From Dipylidium caninum (Eukaryota; Platyhelminthes; Cestoda; Cyclophyllidea; Dipylidiidae): DNA of 64,000 nucleotides. Each line of letters opens with the position of its first letter. Within the stretch, counting starts at the first letter, position 1. This document shows positions 49,966-62,497 of the stretch, one piece after another. The stretch spans positions 248,001 to 312,000 of the forward strand of contig QEYB01001685.1 in assembly GCA_017562135.1 (NCBI GenBank). The letters are read 5' to 3'. The notes under the pieces were generated by a model, which was given only the letters and a program-made list of their open reading frames with translations, ran no database searches and was not told where the DNA came from. Position numbers and translations under genes: made by a program.

Positions 49966-52900
49966 ACATATGTGTGAAGCGAGGCTTTTTTCCCCTTATA
50001 CTGCCTGAAAGTAAATGAAGTGAACTTTAGAAAGAGGAAAATTGCGATTATACACAGGTCTGACATCGGTTTGAGCACCGAGTGGGTGGATACCGAGCAT
50101 CGTGAGAGCTGCACGGGATGTAGGCGGGCGGTGGACGGGTGCAGGAGAATAACTCCACCCCCTCGTTATAATTTTGACCAAGTAAAAGCGAGAAGATGGA
50201 CGATGTTGTCGACAACTCCGAGCGGTTAAGACAACAGAATTCATGACTGGGTCGACAGAGGAGAGGAAGCGGGAAAAGACAACGGCTTCTTATAGACTTT
50301 CAGCCGAGTTCCCTCACTCTCCGGTGGGTGATGGACGACGCGGTGAGGATGACGGCTGTCAGGCAAATTATCCCCACTGGCAGTTTTGGCAATGACTTGC
50401 CTCCAGACGGGCAAAATAAGACTACAAGGGCGTAAAATTACGTTGGATGGAGGCCCACACCTCAACCGAGGTCGAGCCTTCCTCCCCGCATGATTGACGC
50501 GAAGGAACTCACTACGTGGTAGGGGAGCGAGGCTCCAAGTGTCCGGCCTCCTCTTTCTGCAGGCTCCCGTAGTCTCCGAGCCCAAGAGCTGAGGCGATGT
50601 CCCTGAAGCGCCCCACCGTCTGCAAGAACATGTTCGACCGTGGTCGCGGGTGGCTTGACAAACAGTCAGCTCGAGAACAGACAGGCGCCGAACTTCAGCT
50701 ACTTTCCTCCCAAAAGAGACATGACGATGAACTTTTTGTATAAGGCGTGGAATGTGTTTCGAGGAGAAGTCGAAGGTTGTGGAACTCGTCATTAGTCGCC
50801 TGACGAAGGTGGCCAACTGTCCGATGCGATTTGTGGGTGCAAGCGGCTTCGACGAGGGCCAACGTGGCCATGAAGTTCCTTCTCCTGGCCAGGTGATTCC
50901 CAATGTCATAAGGCGCCGCAACGGCGTGGTACCGACGCCAAAAACTCGCCGATGTCGCCTTCTCTCCAAGGTTAGACGGCCAACATAGAGGCTACCTTCC
51001 CATAGACCGGTTCTTATCGCCCAGCGGGAGCAGCTGTCCGGGCGTCAACGGCTTCGGATTGCTTGGAGACGACATTTTCACTGGATCCGCGGCGTTTCCA
51101 CGGCCGTTCCTCAGGGTGGGCGAATCTTCTCAGCACCCACCGTCCCAAAGTTGTTAAAGCCAGGCTTTTCACCAGCTGTTTTTACAGAAAAAACGGTAAA
51201 CCTTGCAACGTGGAATAAAAAGTCTCTTGATATTCGCATTTTCCATGAAAAACTGAGTTGTTCAAGTGAAACGGGGACAGTTACAATTACACCTTTCCAT
51301 GAACAAATGCACAAATTTGGTAGAGATTATTCTTAAAAGGAAAAGAAGACTCCTGGGCGAGGATACTTCCTTTGGATGTCAGTCAGCCATCTCTTGCATG
51401 AATCCGTAACATATGGTTCGCCTAGGCTATGAATCGCGTGGCAATGCCTTACTCAGCTCCACTCACGAGTCCGAGACTTTCCTCCATGTCTACCGGGCGA
51501 GGACTCTTCTAAGCACAAAAGTCTTCGTCTTTGATAACATGTCATTCGTGACACGTCAAGACGATCAACATGTGGCAGATCTTCCACTTTCCACGTAAAT
51601 TGGCTATGCAAACTACCGCGGCGGCCGGCAACCCCGTGCAGACATCGGGAGTGTTGAAGTAGTCGCTAGGAGAAGAGACTGGAGCCTGCACTCCCGTCCT
51701 CAATTCTGCCGCGGTGGGCGACGACTGCCTTTCCACCGTGGAGGGATATACGCATTGCCGGCGACCCAGTGATGCGTGGAGCATCCCTCAGTGGTTGGGA
51801 CGCAAGTAAAACCGCTTCGGTTTGCTCTTATATCGCACACTATCACCACCGCCACCGCCACCGCCTCACCCCACTGGCAAGTGACAGGTTGCCTGGCGCA
51901 GAAGCCACTTTGGTGTCAGCGAGGCGGTGCCACGAGGAACTGCGCCATGTCACACTGGCTTCTTCTTGCCTGTCGGGCACTTTCAGATGGACTTTTTTTA
52001 TTGAACCTTAAAAGGAGGAAACCGAGAATTCCTTTGAACTGCGCAGAGAACTGCCTCATCACTCTGATCATCGTGGTTTCGCCCCTCCAACTCCCTGCGC
52101 ACCCCCCGAGGTGTAACTGCTTCACTGCTCTGTTAAAGTATTCATGGACGCTGACTTGTGCTTTACCACGGTGGTTTAAGAGCGCTGCGCACGCCTCGAT
52201 GTCCGCCTCTCCGCCTCATTACCTCCAACGTGCAACGCCGAGGGGTTGACGGCGGGATGCGGTCGTCTGGGCGGACCGCAGCCTCTTTTAACACTCTCCA
52301 CCACCAGCATTGGATGATCCGAGGGCGGAGAGAATGGACGGGGGACATAGTTGAGCGGAGCGCGAAAGAATCACTTCCGCAATCCGCCAAGAGGTGAGAA
52401 GATGCGGTGTTAACTGCTGGAAGCACCGCTTTGGTGGCCGGCGGCACAAAACGCGGTCCAAGTTGACTCTGCCTTTGAGGAGGGATGAAAAATGGCCTGT
52501 AAGGAGTTCGTGACACAGCTGGCAGCTACTCGACTGGCAGATTTGCGCATCCTACGCTCGGACCGGTTCAGTGTTGAGTTTTTGTCAAATCCCGTGATTT
52601 TGGAATGTCCACGTCTCTCAAGATGGCCCCCCGACGCCTTGATTTAGAAGGCTTGTCTCTCCGAATCGAGTGCACCGCCACCGTAGGCCGCATGGTGTCC
52701 ATGGACTGCAGGAAGACTTGCGCCGGTTTATTCTAAAGTTGGACCGACTTAACAAATTCGCGATCCTCGAAAGAATGGAAAGAGCGGACAAGGAACAGGA
52801 GTGGGGCCCTATTCACGCGCTCCGCACTCTCAGCCCCAAGTGTGGGTTTTAAATAGCAGCGAGTGGGTGTGTCCCAGGAAAAAAAGGATTACCTCGTGTC

Positions 52901-55900
52901 GGATATTTTCGGGTCTATTGGTCAAACCTCGGGGCTCTCAAGCAGACAATAGGGGAGGTGGAGGAGGCGTTCCTCTTTTCGCCCGCCCGCCGCCCGGCCG
53001 CCCGCCCGTCCGCCCGTCCGCCTCCTCCTCTTTCCCCGCGGTCGCCGCGTTGCCAACTCCGTCGCGGAGTGGGTGGTGCCTTGTTTCCGGTGTGGAGAAG
53101 TCAGACAAGCCAACAGACAAGCGGGCGAGTTAAGGGGAGTTCAATACGCATTAAACAAAAAACATTGAGGAAATGAAGGCACGCACAATGGCCCGGTTAC
53201 CATGGTAAAATTGGGCTCTCTCCAATGCATAACAGCCTACCTGCGTGGGCACGAAAATTTTGCCGGGCTTCAGCGTTCAGCGTTGCTGGAAAACTAACGC
53301 AGAAGACGCGGGTAACCGGAGTCCTCCCCGCCGAGCGGCTGTAGGGACGGAGGAGGCTGCGAGGCTGGCTACGAGGCCGAGTGATGGGAGAAAGGAGAAG
53401 AGGAGCTCAGTGTGTCCCACCGAATCGCCTTCTGACCCTCGCCGGGGCGGTCTTGAGCCTGAGGGCAGCGACAGAGGCGCCCAGTTGGGGAATAATACGT
53501 CAATGGGGGACGGAATTTGCTACGTTCAACTGCTGCTGTAGCGCATTCCATGCGACGACTGTCTGGCAGATTTGGATGCTAACAGGTGAACGGTGGTGGG
53601 TGGCTGCGCTTTGATCATTCGCATGTGAAAGTATTCAGTCGAATGGTACGGCTGCATGGAAAGCAATGTTGTATCCCGAGAACGTCTACACTGAGACGGA
53701 CTTCGCCTGTCAAAAGCCACGTCGAGGCCACGTGAGCTGAGACGCAGTGAAAAGCGTCTTGTCACTGATTGGTTGATAGGTGGAAAACCATACAGTTAGC
53801 GCAGACGGAGATTGCCAGGGCGAGGTCGTCCACCGCCTCCTTGTTGAGTCCTTCTCTCGCGTGTTCACATGACCATGGCCAGAAGTGCCTAAATCTCACT
53901 CCTCGGATGCTCCATAGCCGAATGATCAACCTTAAGTTGGTTGCCCAGTGTTCTGACTGAAAGAAGAGGACGACGCCTCCTTCGAACGTCTACCGAGGTG
54001 ACCGGCTAACCAGTCAACTCCTCGAATACCAAGTGAAGATCATTCAGACTTACAGTTCAATGCTAACGAGGAGGCGAGGCGTACGGAAGCCTTGGGCGCC
54101 AGGAGGCCTTCAGAATGGCACAGAAGAAGGTGAGAAGAGCCCTGGCACCATGTTTACCGCCACGCGGACTCGCCCGTCCGGCTGAGGGCAGTCAAAGCCT
54201 TATAGTCTAAAAATTTGGGCTTACAAGCAAGCAAAATTTGATACAACGGGGATGAGAGGACTGCCTCCCCTGCCTTTCAACTGTCCGGTAACTCGGCTCT
54301 CTGGGCTGACGTGGACACTTCTGAAGCGATTGACATCGTGGCCGAAAACGAGGTAGCCCAATGCATCAAATGGGTCTGTTAATATGCAGAAATGGCGCCA
54401 ATGAGATGATCTTGCAGAAAGGAGCATTAAAATCCACCGTCGTCTCCGAGTTGATGGAAGGTTGAAGGCTTGAGACACTACGGCGCCAATTTAGTGTGCT
54501 ACGATCACCCGAAACTGCGACTGGACGGAATAATACCTCATTCTTTGTCTCGACACGAGTGTACAACCAACGTCACATATGTGTGACGGGAGTATTTTCA
54601 CCGCAAAGCCTTTACACTCCCACAGGATAACGGCGAAGGGCTAGGGAAGTAGCAGTTCCGGCCAAAAGGCGACAGTGGTCCGGCAACGAGAGGTACTTTT
54701 CTCCTTCTGAGCAGTTTTACCCTACGTGGCTTGGATTCATCTTGTCACCGAGCTACCTCCGCTCCCGAGTCGGGCAGCATTGACAAACATGGGGAGAGCA
54801 AAGTGACGTCGCGTCTTGACGCATTTCCTTTCAACCGACTTCCACCGCATGCAGCCTTCGGGATGCTTTGCGGCTGCGTGCTTTCGGCGGTGAAATTAAG
54901 ATTGTCTGAGCAGAAACGCAGACTCCGGCGGTGTGACGAGGGTCGGGCTTTTTCTTGGGAGGATTTAAGTGAAAGGAAAGTGGGTGAGGTGCATTCCTCG
55001 TGGCCTTGGATGCCGTTTAACGCAAGGCCTAATCCTCTCCTCCACAGGACTTAAAATGGAAGGAGGAGGAGGAGGAGAAAGTGGCGGACGGACGCCGTAA
55101 GGGAGGGAGGTGGGGGCGGAGGAGACGGGCTGACACGAGGATAGCGGCGCCGTGCTTGTTTAGTTCCCCATTTCGCTAGTCGTGGCTGCGCTTAATGAAG
55201 GCCGCTGTCATGTCTGCTGGAGAAAAAGAGGCGGGCAGAGGATGGAGAGCAGGGCAATGTGAAAGAGAAAAGAAGGCGCGAGAAGTCGGGGATCTTAGAG
55301 TTGAAAAGGAAAATGGGACCCTCGTCAGACGCCATTGCTCTAGTTAGGCATAAAAATAAAGTCACAACAGTTGTCCACTTTAGGCAAAAATCTTGGAGCG
55401 AGCCTCACTTCACCCAGCGGAGGATCCGCAGTCCTGCAGCTGTGACGACGGTGGTCGGGGCCGCCGGTGTAAAGCGCGGCGGGCGTTTCGGGTCGGACAG
55501 CGAGGCGACTTTCCCCGAGTCTGGTGACCTCCGCTGACCCCGTGGCCGAGACGCCTGACACCTGTGGTGCCTCCGAACGCGGTGATTCGCTGTCACGTCG
55601 TGTGTCACCGTTTGCGTTGATGGTGTTTGAGGACACGCGAGATGAGGTTGGGCATTTGTGCTGCCGCGATGCAAATTTGGGTTTCCCCAGGTATTTGAAG
55701 CATAAACCAGCCGGAGGAGACGTTTTTATGCAAATGCCCGAGGTCAGGCGAGTATCACGAGCCTACCTACCCTCGGTGAATCCCTGGACTTCGAAACTTC
55801 ACACGATAAAGCGGAGCGGGAAATGTAACTCGGTGTTCAAATGAAACCGGGACGCAACTTCATTCTCCCCAAATTGCAGTTCTTCTCACGCAAAGGCACA

Positions 55901-57334
55901 GGAAGAGAAGACGAAAGTCCAGGTCGGACGAGTACCTTGTCTCAAGACAAGTTCGGTTTTCGCTAGAGGATGACCAGAACGGGGCTGTAGACGGAGGTCG
56001 AGCAGTGTCACTCCCTGTGGTCGAAGATGCAATTGGTGGTGCGCAGTCACAGTCGTCGAACGGGCGAATTGACGTAATCTACGCCGCGTCGTTGACGAAC
56101 TGGTGTGAAGATTTGGGAGAACAGGACTTCGCGTCCCACAAATGCTTCCCATTCGGTGAAGTGGGCCTCAGCCCCGCCTTGGGTGCAAAGAAGGCGAATT
56201 CAACGCCGTCAAGTCGATTGGGACATTCCAAAGGGCGACGATTTCAGGCGGCCATTCTACGAGTCGATGGTTTTCGGTTGAGTGGACTGGGAGTCTTCCC
56301 TTTGAAATAGTTGGATGTGCGCCTGAGAGGCCTTGAATAAGGAGGTCCTACATGGTAGGGGAGAGAACGTCCCAACATGGCAACGGAATGCCGCTGGAAG
56401 GTCGTCTGATTTGCTGTTCGCCAACGCCCCGGGCGGAGTCGAGTTAATGGGGACGCGTTGTCGCCTGCACGCACAGGCTTGAGTCGCCCCGCCTCCTGAT
56501 TAATGACGTCTGGAGCGTCGCGCTGGCGGGCGGGCGGAGGCGAGACTCACCCCGATGCCTTAAATCGAGACCCACTAACTTCCTGTTCGGGGCGCTGAAA
56601 GGGGCAAAGCGGCACGGTTTTGAGGGGAACCACCGTGGCGCCGCCCGCCCGGTCGCCCCAAGGCGGTGTCTAGTCATCGCCGCCCGTCCAGTGGTGTCCG
56701 ACGCATTGGTTGCCACTCCACCGACGTCCTCGCCCGTCAGACCGCCGAACTGAGAGGCGGAGGGAAGATCGAGGTGGTCGGAACACCGTGTTATCGCATT
56801 CTTCCTCATGTCCCTTCACAAACCGAGCCCGAGGCTGCGTGGCGGTGGGGGGAAACAAGAAGAAAGGCTGAGCGAGCGGAGGAGGAGGAAAAGGAGGTGT
56901 TTGGGACTCCCATTTCTCTTCTCCACGTCCATCCCGAGTCCCTCCATCATCGCCACAGTTAACGTTGTCGCTGCCCTCCTGCGTAGCCTCGTTTGTCTCT
57001 TCTCCGCCATTAATCACTACCAACAAAGCCTTGTGTCATAAATTTTGCCTCTCGCTTTTTCTCCTCTCACCTCTCGCCTCGCCTCTCCTCTCCACTTCAC
57101 TACTTTCCTAGTGCTTTCTCGTCCCCCTCTACCCTTTCCCTCCCTCCCCCCCGGCCTGCATGTATTTGCTGCCAGCCTGAGCTCTGGGCCATTCCGAGTC
57201 AGATTGACTGCTGTTGCACGTCGTCCCGCTGGGGTAGTTGGACAGTTGCCACGTGTGTTGGCAACGTTGACCAACTCTTTATGGGCCATTAGTCACTGGG
57301 CTTGAGTCGACACGGCGGCTTGACCTCGGTGTGC

Positions 57335-57400
57335 ACAGACACACACACAGACGGACAGGCACACAGAGACAAACGCAGACACACAGACACGCGAAGAGGC
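57335..57400 (+). repeat. CA-rich microsatellite
   Basis: An imperfect CACA/CAGA array: short runs of CACACACACA interrupted by GACGGACAGG and similar units. Confidence 0.8.
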
Positions 57401-58795
57401 ACTCAGACAGAGTCGTGGGAGAACACGACTATTCGTAGTTCACCCCGGATTTTATGGCGCGTGTAAATACGTGGTGGAACGCGTGAGGCGGTTTTGTGTA
57501 TTTCCAGTGTGCTTGGGAAAGTATGCGCAGGGGAGAAGTCACGACGGCGTGTTGCGAACCGTCGCGGCCACAGCCTCTCACAGCCGCGGAGTCCCAATCG
57601 TCGGGCAGGCCGCCGGTTTCCTGAGCGTCGGCTGAAACTCCGGAGAGCATACCTTGATGGGTGATCCGCAAATGGACACTTGACACCGCGAGACTTCCAG
57701 TTGGGCGGTTGGTGGCGAGCTGGAAGGTTCACAGTGGCAGGATGGTGGTGACTCTTCGGGCATTCTCAGAGATCGGACGGCCTCATTTCGGCAGACACGA
57801 ATTGCAGCCCCACGACCGACGTCGTGACATGGAACCTTGGTGAAAGCGACCTAGGAAAAGCCTTCTGCATTGGGGGAAGAGAGGCAGCCGGAGATCTTTC
57901 GAGGATGCCAAACCACTGCGTTTCGTCGAACCAGATTGCCTCGATATTACCAACGTCTCCCTCTCTAAAGTCATTCTGGCGACAGTCTTGTCGACTTTCT
58001 TGTGCCTCAGGTCGGTTCCAGGAGCAAAAAAGGCCCAATCGGTAAAATAACTCGGTTTAAACTCTGCTAACCACCAGGGCAGAACAACTCATCCACCAGC
58101 GTTTCGTGCTATCGCGTCCTGATCGCCGAGGACACCTTTTTTCCTAAAAATGGCATAAATCTTCAGCCATCACCACTGGTGACTTGTCATTTAATTCAAT
58201 CGTACCGTTGTCAAATGTCACTCGTAGTGTTTACCAACCGGACCTGGTGGGAGAATTTCGTAATGCAGAGGCAATTTTGATTTACTGGTGTCACAAGCTA
58301 ACTCCGTGGACAGACAGGATGAACTGGTCTTCCCATACGCTGTCTCTCAAGGAGCAAAACGCCATCATGTTTGTCTCGCAGAGCGCAAGAGGCGCCTCCA
58401 GTCTGCTGGTGAATTGGTGGACCGATTCCACGCTGTTCCACCTTGATGTGCCGTTCTGTGCCCTCCGAATGCACTGACACGGGACTTCTGCCCACAATTC
58501 GTCGGGAGCTGCCTCATCCCCAACTCGTAAAGGCGCTTGAGAGGGTGTGAAATGAGCCTCCCCGGCATCTCTGCATAAAGTGGAAATTACGACTTTTGCT
58601 CCATGAAATGGAAGGCCGAAGCCTCCACCTGCCATCGTCAACAGGCGTGGCAGACTCCACCGACTGGTTTCCCGCCGGTCATCAATGGCGATGCGTCGGA
58701 TGGAAGGAGCACCTTGACATTGACGCCTCGATGGCATTCCTCTCGTCTGTTCCATCGTCAGCTCGCCTCTTCCTCGCTCGCCTCACGCCACGAGA

Positions 58796-58885
58796 CACGC
58801 ACACACACACCCACGCACTCATTCACGTCCGCACGCACGCACGCACGCATGTGGACACTCGCCTGCGCGCACACACCGGCGCGCA
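58796..58885 (+). repeat. CA/CGCA-rich microsatellite
   Basis: A run of CACACACACACACC passes into GCACGCACGCACGCATG and further CA/CG-rich sequence. Confidence 0.8.
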
Positions 58886-61800
58886 CGGCTGAACAGCCAA
58901 TGGGAGCGCAGAACCGGTGCTTATTTAAATGTGTCGTTTTCCCTCAAATTCCATGTTGTTAGAAGCGTAACACTGCAAAAATCCGCTGACCCATGGAGTC
59001 TTATTTCCTCGCACTGCTGTGAGTCACTCCGTTTCTCTCAAACTTTCCCATTTAATCATTGCTGTTACAGTGTCGCAGGTTTCCCTCACCTCCCGAGTCC
59101 TCAGTCCACTGGAACGTTCGCTTTTTATTATTATTTCGGTGCATTACACACTCTGCCTCATTAACCATCCCTTTTTTTAACAGCCTCTTATATACCCACT
59201 TCTTCTTACTTATTATTTGTCCCTCCCCGAAAATTTGTCAATGCAAGGGAGCACGTTGGTTGTCAGTCGAAATGCTTAGCCTGGGGAATTGTTTCGCTAT
59301 CCACTCCGCCTGAGGCCGCATCTATTGCCTACGTGCGTGCTTGTTTGTCCCTTTGCATTGTCACAGTGTGGTGTAATTCTCTCCTCTCATTACCCCCATT
59401 ATTATTGCCGATGCGGCTTTTATCTCGATGCGATACGCCCACCGCCCAGGTTTGGGGCGAATAGGTTGCCAAAACCTCTAATTTCTATGGATACACAAGA
59501 GGCGAGCAAAAACCGCATAATTTGGACTTATTGCCTTTTGTACATGAAATTATACGCGCCGTCCTCACGTCTAGTCGGTCTCATAGTCGTGCCGCGTTGA
59601 ACGTGGAATTATGATCGAAAAGTCCGAGGCGGAGGGCAGGCGGGAGACAGTTAGGAAGGAGGACCTTCGTCTTCGATGAGGTGCCGTTTGCCTCAAGCGA
59701 CACACAAACCACTTTGCGTAGAGGCATTCTTCAGCACGAAATCGTGGATCCCATCGGAGATGAGATGCGAGGCTAGGTGAGACGCCGCGGAACGACGGGG
59801 AGAAGCGAGAGAGGGACCGGTGATTGAGAGGATTCTCCCTCATCGAGGACAAAACCCACAATCGTCTATTATTAACCGAGGTCTATCAAACGCGGGAAGC
59901 AGACGGGTGGGCAAAGCAACCAGACTTTACCCATCCCTTCGCATTACACTTGCGATTAATAGGCCAACCGACCGAATGACAACCCTAAAACTCCTTTCAC
60001 CCCCGTAAAGCCACAGTAAATTATTCAAAGGTCTCCGACGTTGCGGGGGTTAATGTCACACGTTGAAGGGTGCAATTCCCTTTCTTCTCGTCTCCAATAC
60101 CTCAGACGAGAGCGCGGACGGCCGCCTTCCAGCTGGCCTAAAGCCAACTCCGAGGGCGGATTGTGTCCTACTGGTGAGAATTGTGTGCGAACACAACGGT
60201 CCCTACGACTTACGCGCGCATTTCAAGTTGTCTTTGAATTATTAAACGAAGGTACGAGCAAATGTCACCGGCAGCATCAGCTCCCTGCGTGCGAGCCTGC
60301 ACTGAACGGACGCATCGAGTCGGGGATGAATGATGGGGCGGTGGGAGGAGATGGGGACGATGTCCGAATCTCCTCTTTCCGTTTAACCGCCAAATCTGCC
60401 ACGCACCTCCTCGGTTTTGCCTCTCGCCTATTCACGACACCGAACCGCCTGCACGGCTGAGAAGGGTGGCAGTTCGCCTCCGCCGAAACCCAATTTTCGT
60501 CTCATTTGTCGGCCAGAGGAAACGATTTCATACTCCTCCCCTTCTGAACAGCAGTTTGGAAGAGGCGAACGAACTCGAGGCCACTTGGACAGCCTTAAAC
60601 GCCCGGTCGGGGAGACGATCTCCCTACAACTTAAGACTGCAGACGGATTTTAGTATAATTAGCGGAATTAGGCATTTCGCGCCTCTGCTGCCTGCGGACG
60701 AGAGGGTTTTCCGGAGAAGGGTGACCCCGACTGCGATGTCGATGCGGAGGCGAGGCGGGCGGAGGGAGAACCGACTTCCCACGACTTCCTACGACCTGGA
60801 GCCGCGCATCGCTCCCCCCAAATCATCCATCCACTCCTTCCATCGCCGACCCTCGATTATATCTCCTCGCATGGCGCCGTGGTCTTGCGTGAAACCGTGC
60901 GATTGCGCGACTGCGTAACCACGCCGCGCCCAGCCCAGCCCCGCCGCCACAGCCACAGCCACCGCTGCCGCCGCCTCCGCCTCGACCCCGTCGGCGGCCG
61001 AGCTGACACCCGCCTTCCTCGTTTGCGATGGCAGTTTATCGTGTTAATCTGGCCTGAAGACGCCTTATGACCGTCAAGACGGCGGTAGACAGCGCGGCTG
61101 AACACTGGAGACCTGGTGGCTCTCTTTCCTTTCTCCTCCGCCTATGTCGCTGAGGCCCTCTTCGCTCTCCTCCCTCTTTTTTGGCAACTGGCACCTTGAA
61201 AGGACCTCCATTATTCATGATGAGGTGCACTTTTACATGCTCAACCCCCATTCTACTTATCCTCCTTGTCTTCTTCTTTTTCTTCTTCGCCCCACTCTCG
61301 GGATTAAAATTTCGACTGAGACTTTAAAGCGAATTGACACCTCAGACCGGCCGACTGATGCCGTGGGAGTCTGTGAGAGGTAGACGGTCTTCTAAATCCA
61401 ACCCGCGTCCCTCTTGTCGACCTGGACGCTGGCATCGCCCAAACTGCGCAGAGAGACGACGAAGGGGCGCGGAGGAGAGACGGACTGGTTGATCGGTGGG
61501 GGAGGAGGGCATTCTGTCGCGTTGGTGATGAAGTCCCACCGTCTCCTTGTTGGTCTGGCCTCAGATCTTTCGTCCTCTTTCGCGGGAATTCCATCCTGTT
61601 CATTTAAATAAAGAGGACGAGGAGAAAAGGAGGAAGAGGAGGAGAGAGAAGAGTAGGACGGTAAATTCCGTTCGAACACTTTTACAGAATGCCATTCTGA
61701 GAAGCGGCAGGCCGGAGACGGAGTGAGTAAACCGGTAGGAAGGAGATTTGCACTGGAAGGCGGCGGACGACAGACTCGAAGCTCATGTTGGACCTGGGGG

Positions 61801-62340
61801 CGGAGGAGAGCGCTCAACCCTCCACCACTCGGTTACCCAAGGCAGTCTTGAAAGCAACCTGATGAAAGCTTAAAAAGGCTTTAATTTTAATGCCTGCGCC
61901 TTCTCCTCCTCCTTCTCCTCCGCCGCCGTCGCCACTGCCGCTTCGTGAGTAAACTCGTCTGTCTCGCTCTTAGCCTGTCCCCTTTTGGGAACTGCACCGT
62001 CATTTGTGAATAAACAAGTGGAACGACTTCCTCGCCAGGTCCGAGAAGAAAGCAGTGCAAATCCCCTCTCCCCACGCATTGTCTGAACAGCGTGTCAGTC
62101 AAGTCGTCATCTGCTAAGTCTGGAAATACTTTCGTGCGCCTCGAGAGGCGGACGTCCACTCCCCGATTTGGAAGTAGGGCAGCCGAGAGGTGTTCCTTTG
62201 CCCCGCCTTTTGTCAGGACAATTAATATCCGAGCATAAAGTAAGCTAGGCGGACTTTGTGTCGTTGTTTAGGCAGCACACGCCAACTGCGATGTGACGTG
62301 GGACGAAGTGGGGCCAAACACGAGATAAGAACACGAAGGA

Positions 62341-62497
62341 ATGGACGCGACATTTATTTGGAAGCTCTCCAAACTCGGTCGCATTGGTTCCACCCGCCCA
62401 CGCTACGACGACGACTTCGCTGACCGCCTCAACTACCAGTACACCAGCGTCCTCCTCTTCCTCTTCATCGGACTTATCGGCATACGCCAATACGTCG
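62341..62497 (+). CDS. Innexin, first coding exon only
   Basis: Innexins form invertebrate gap-junction channels and have four membrane helices. The exon starts with an ATG and encodes an N-terminus with KLSKLGRIGSTRP, then YDDDFADRLNYQYTS and the start of the first transmembrane helix, LLFLFIGLIGIRQYVG. The DDDF-DRLN-YT block followed by a hydrophobic helix ending in QYVG is the innexin family signature. The exon ends at a GTGCGT donor at 62498 after GTC-G (phase 1). The expected first extracellular loop (CW-P-F) does not continue in frame, and I found no second exon in the remaining 1.5 kb. The gene is therefore cut by the right edge. Confidence 0.88.

Larger units (their letters stand above)
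47371..62340. other. Gene-poor GC-rich region, right part
   Basis: About 15 kb with no coding region I can support. Simple sequence is abundant: CCG/CCT-rich near 52975-53035, GGA repeats near 55055-55080, CA-rich runs at 57335-57400 and 58796-58885, CCG/CAG-rich near 60935-60990, and CT/CCG-rich near 61896-61940. A roughly 70-base direct repeat occurs at 49594-49661 and 49898-49965. It may include 5' sequence and control elements of the innexin gene. Confidence 0.5.

Noticed and set aside
54221..54600. Short palindrome CACATATGTG as a regulatory site shared with 49965
   Set aside because: It is only about 13-16 bases long and occurs twice in 64 kb. Chance or old repeat ancestry explains it as well as function would.
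57766..58038. Minus-strand frame containing IWFDETQWFG as a transposase remnant
   Set aside because: The motif superficially resembles an aspartate-containing transposase block, but no second or third catalytic block follows in order.
58796..58892. His/Thr-rich plus-strand open frames
   Set aside because: They are translations of the CA/CGCA microsatellite and not a gene.
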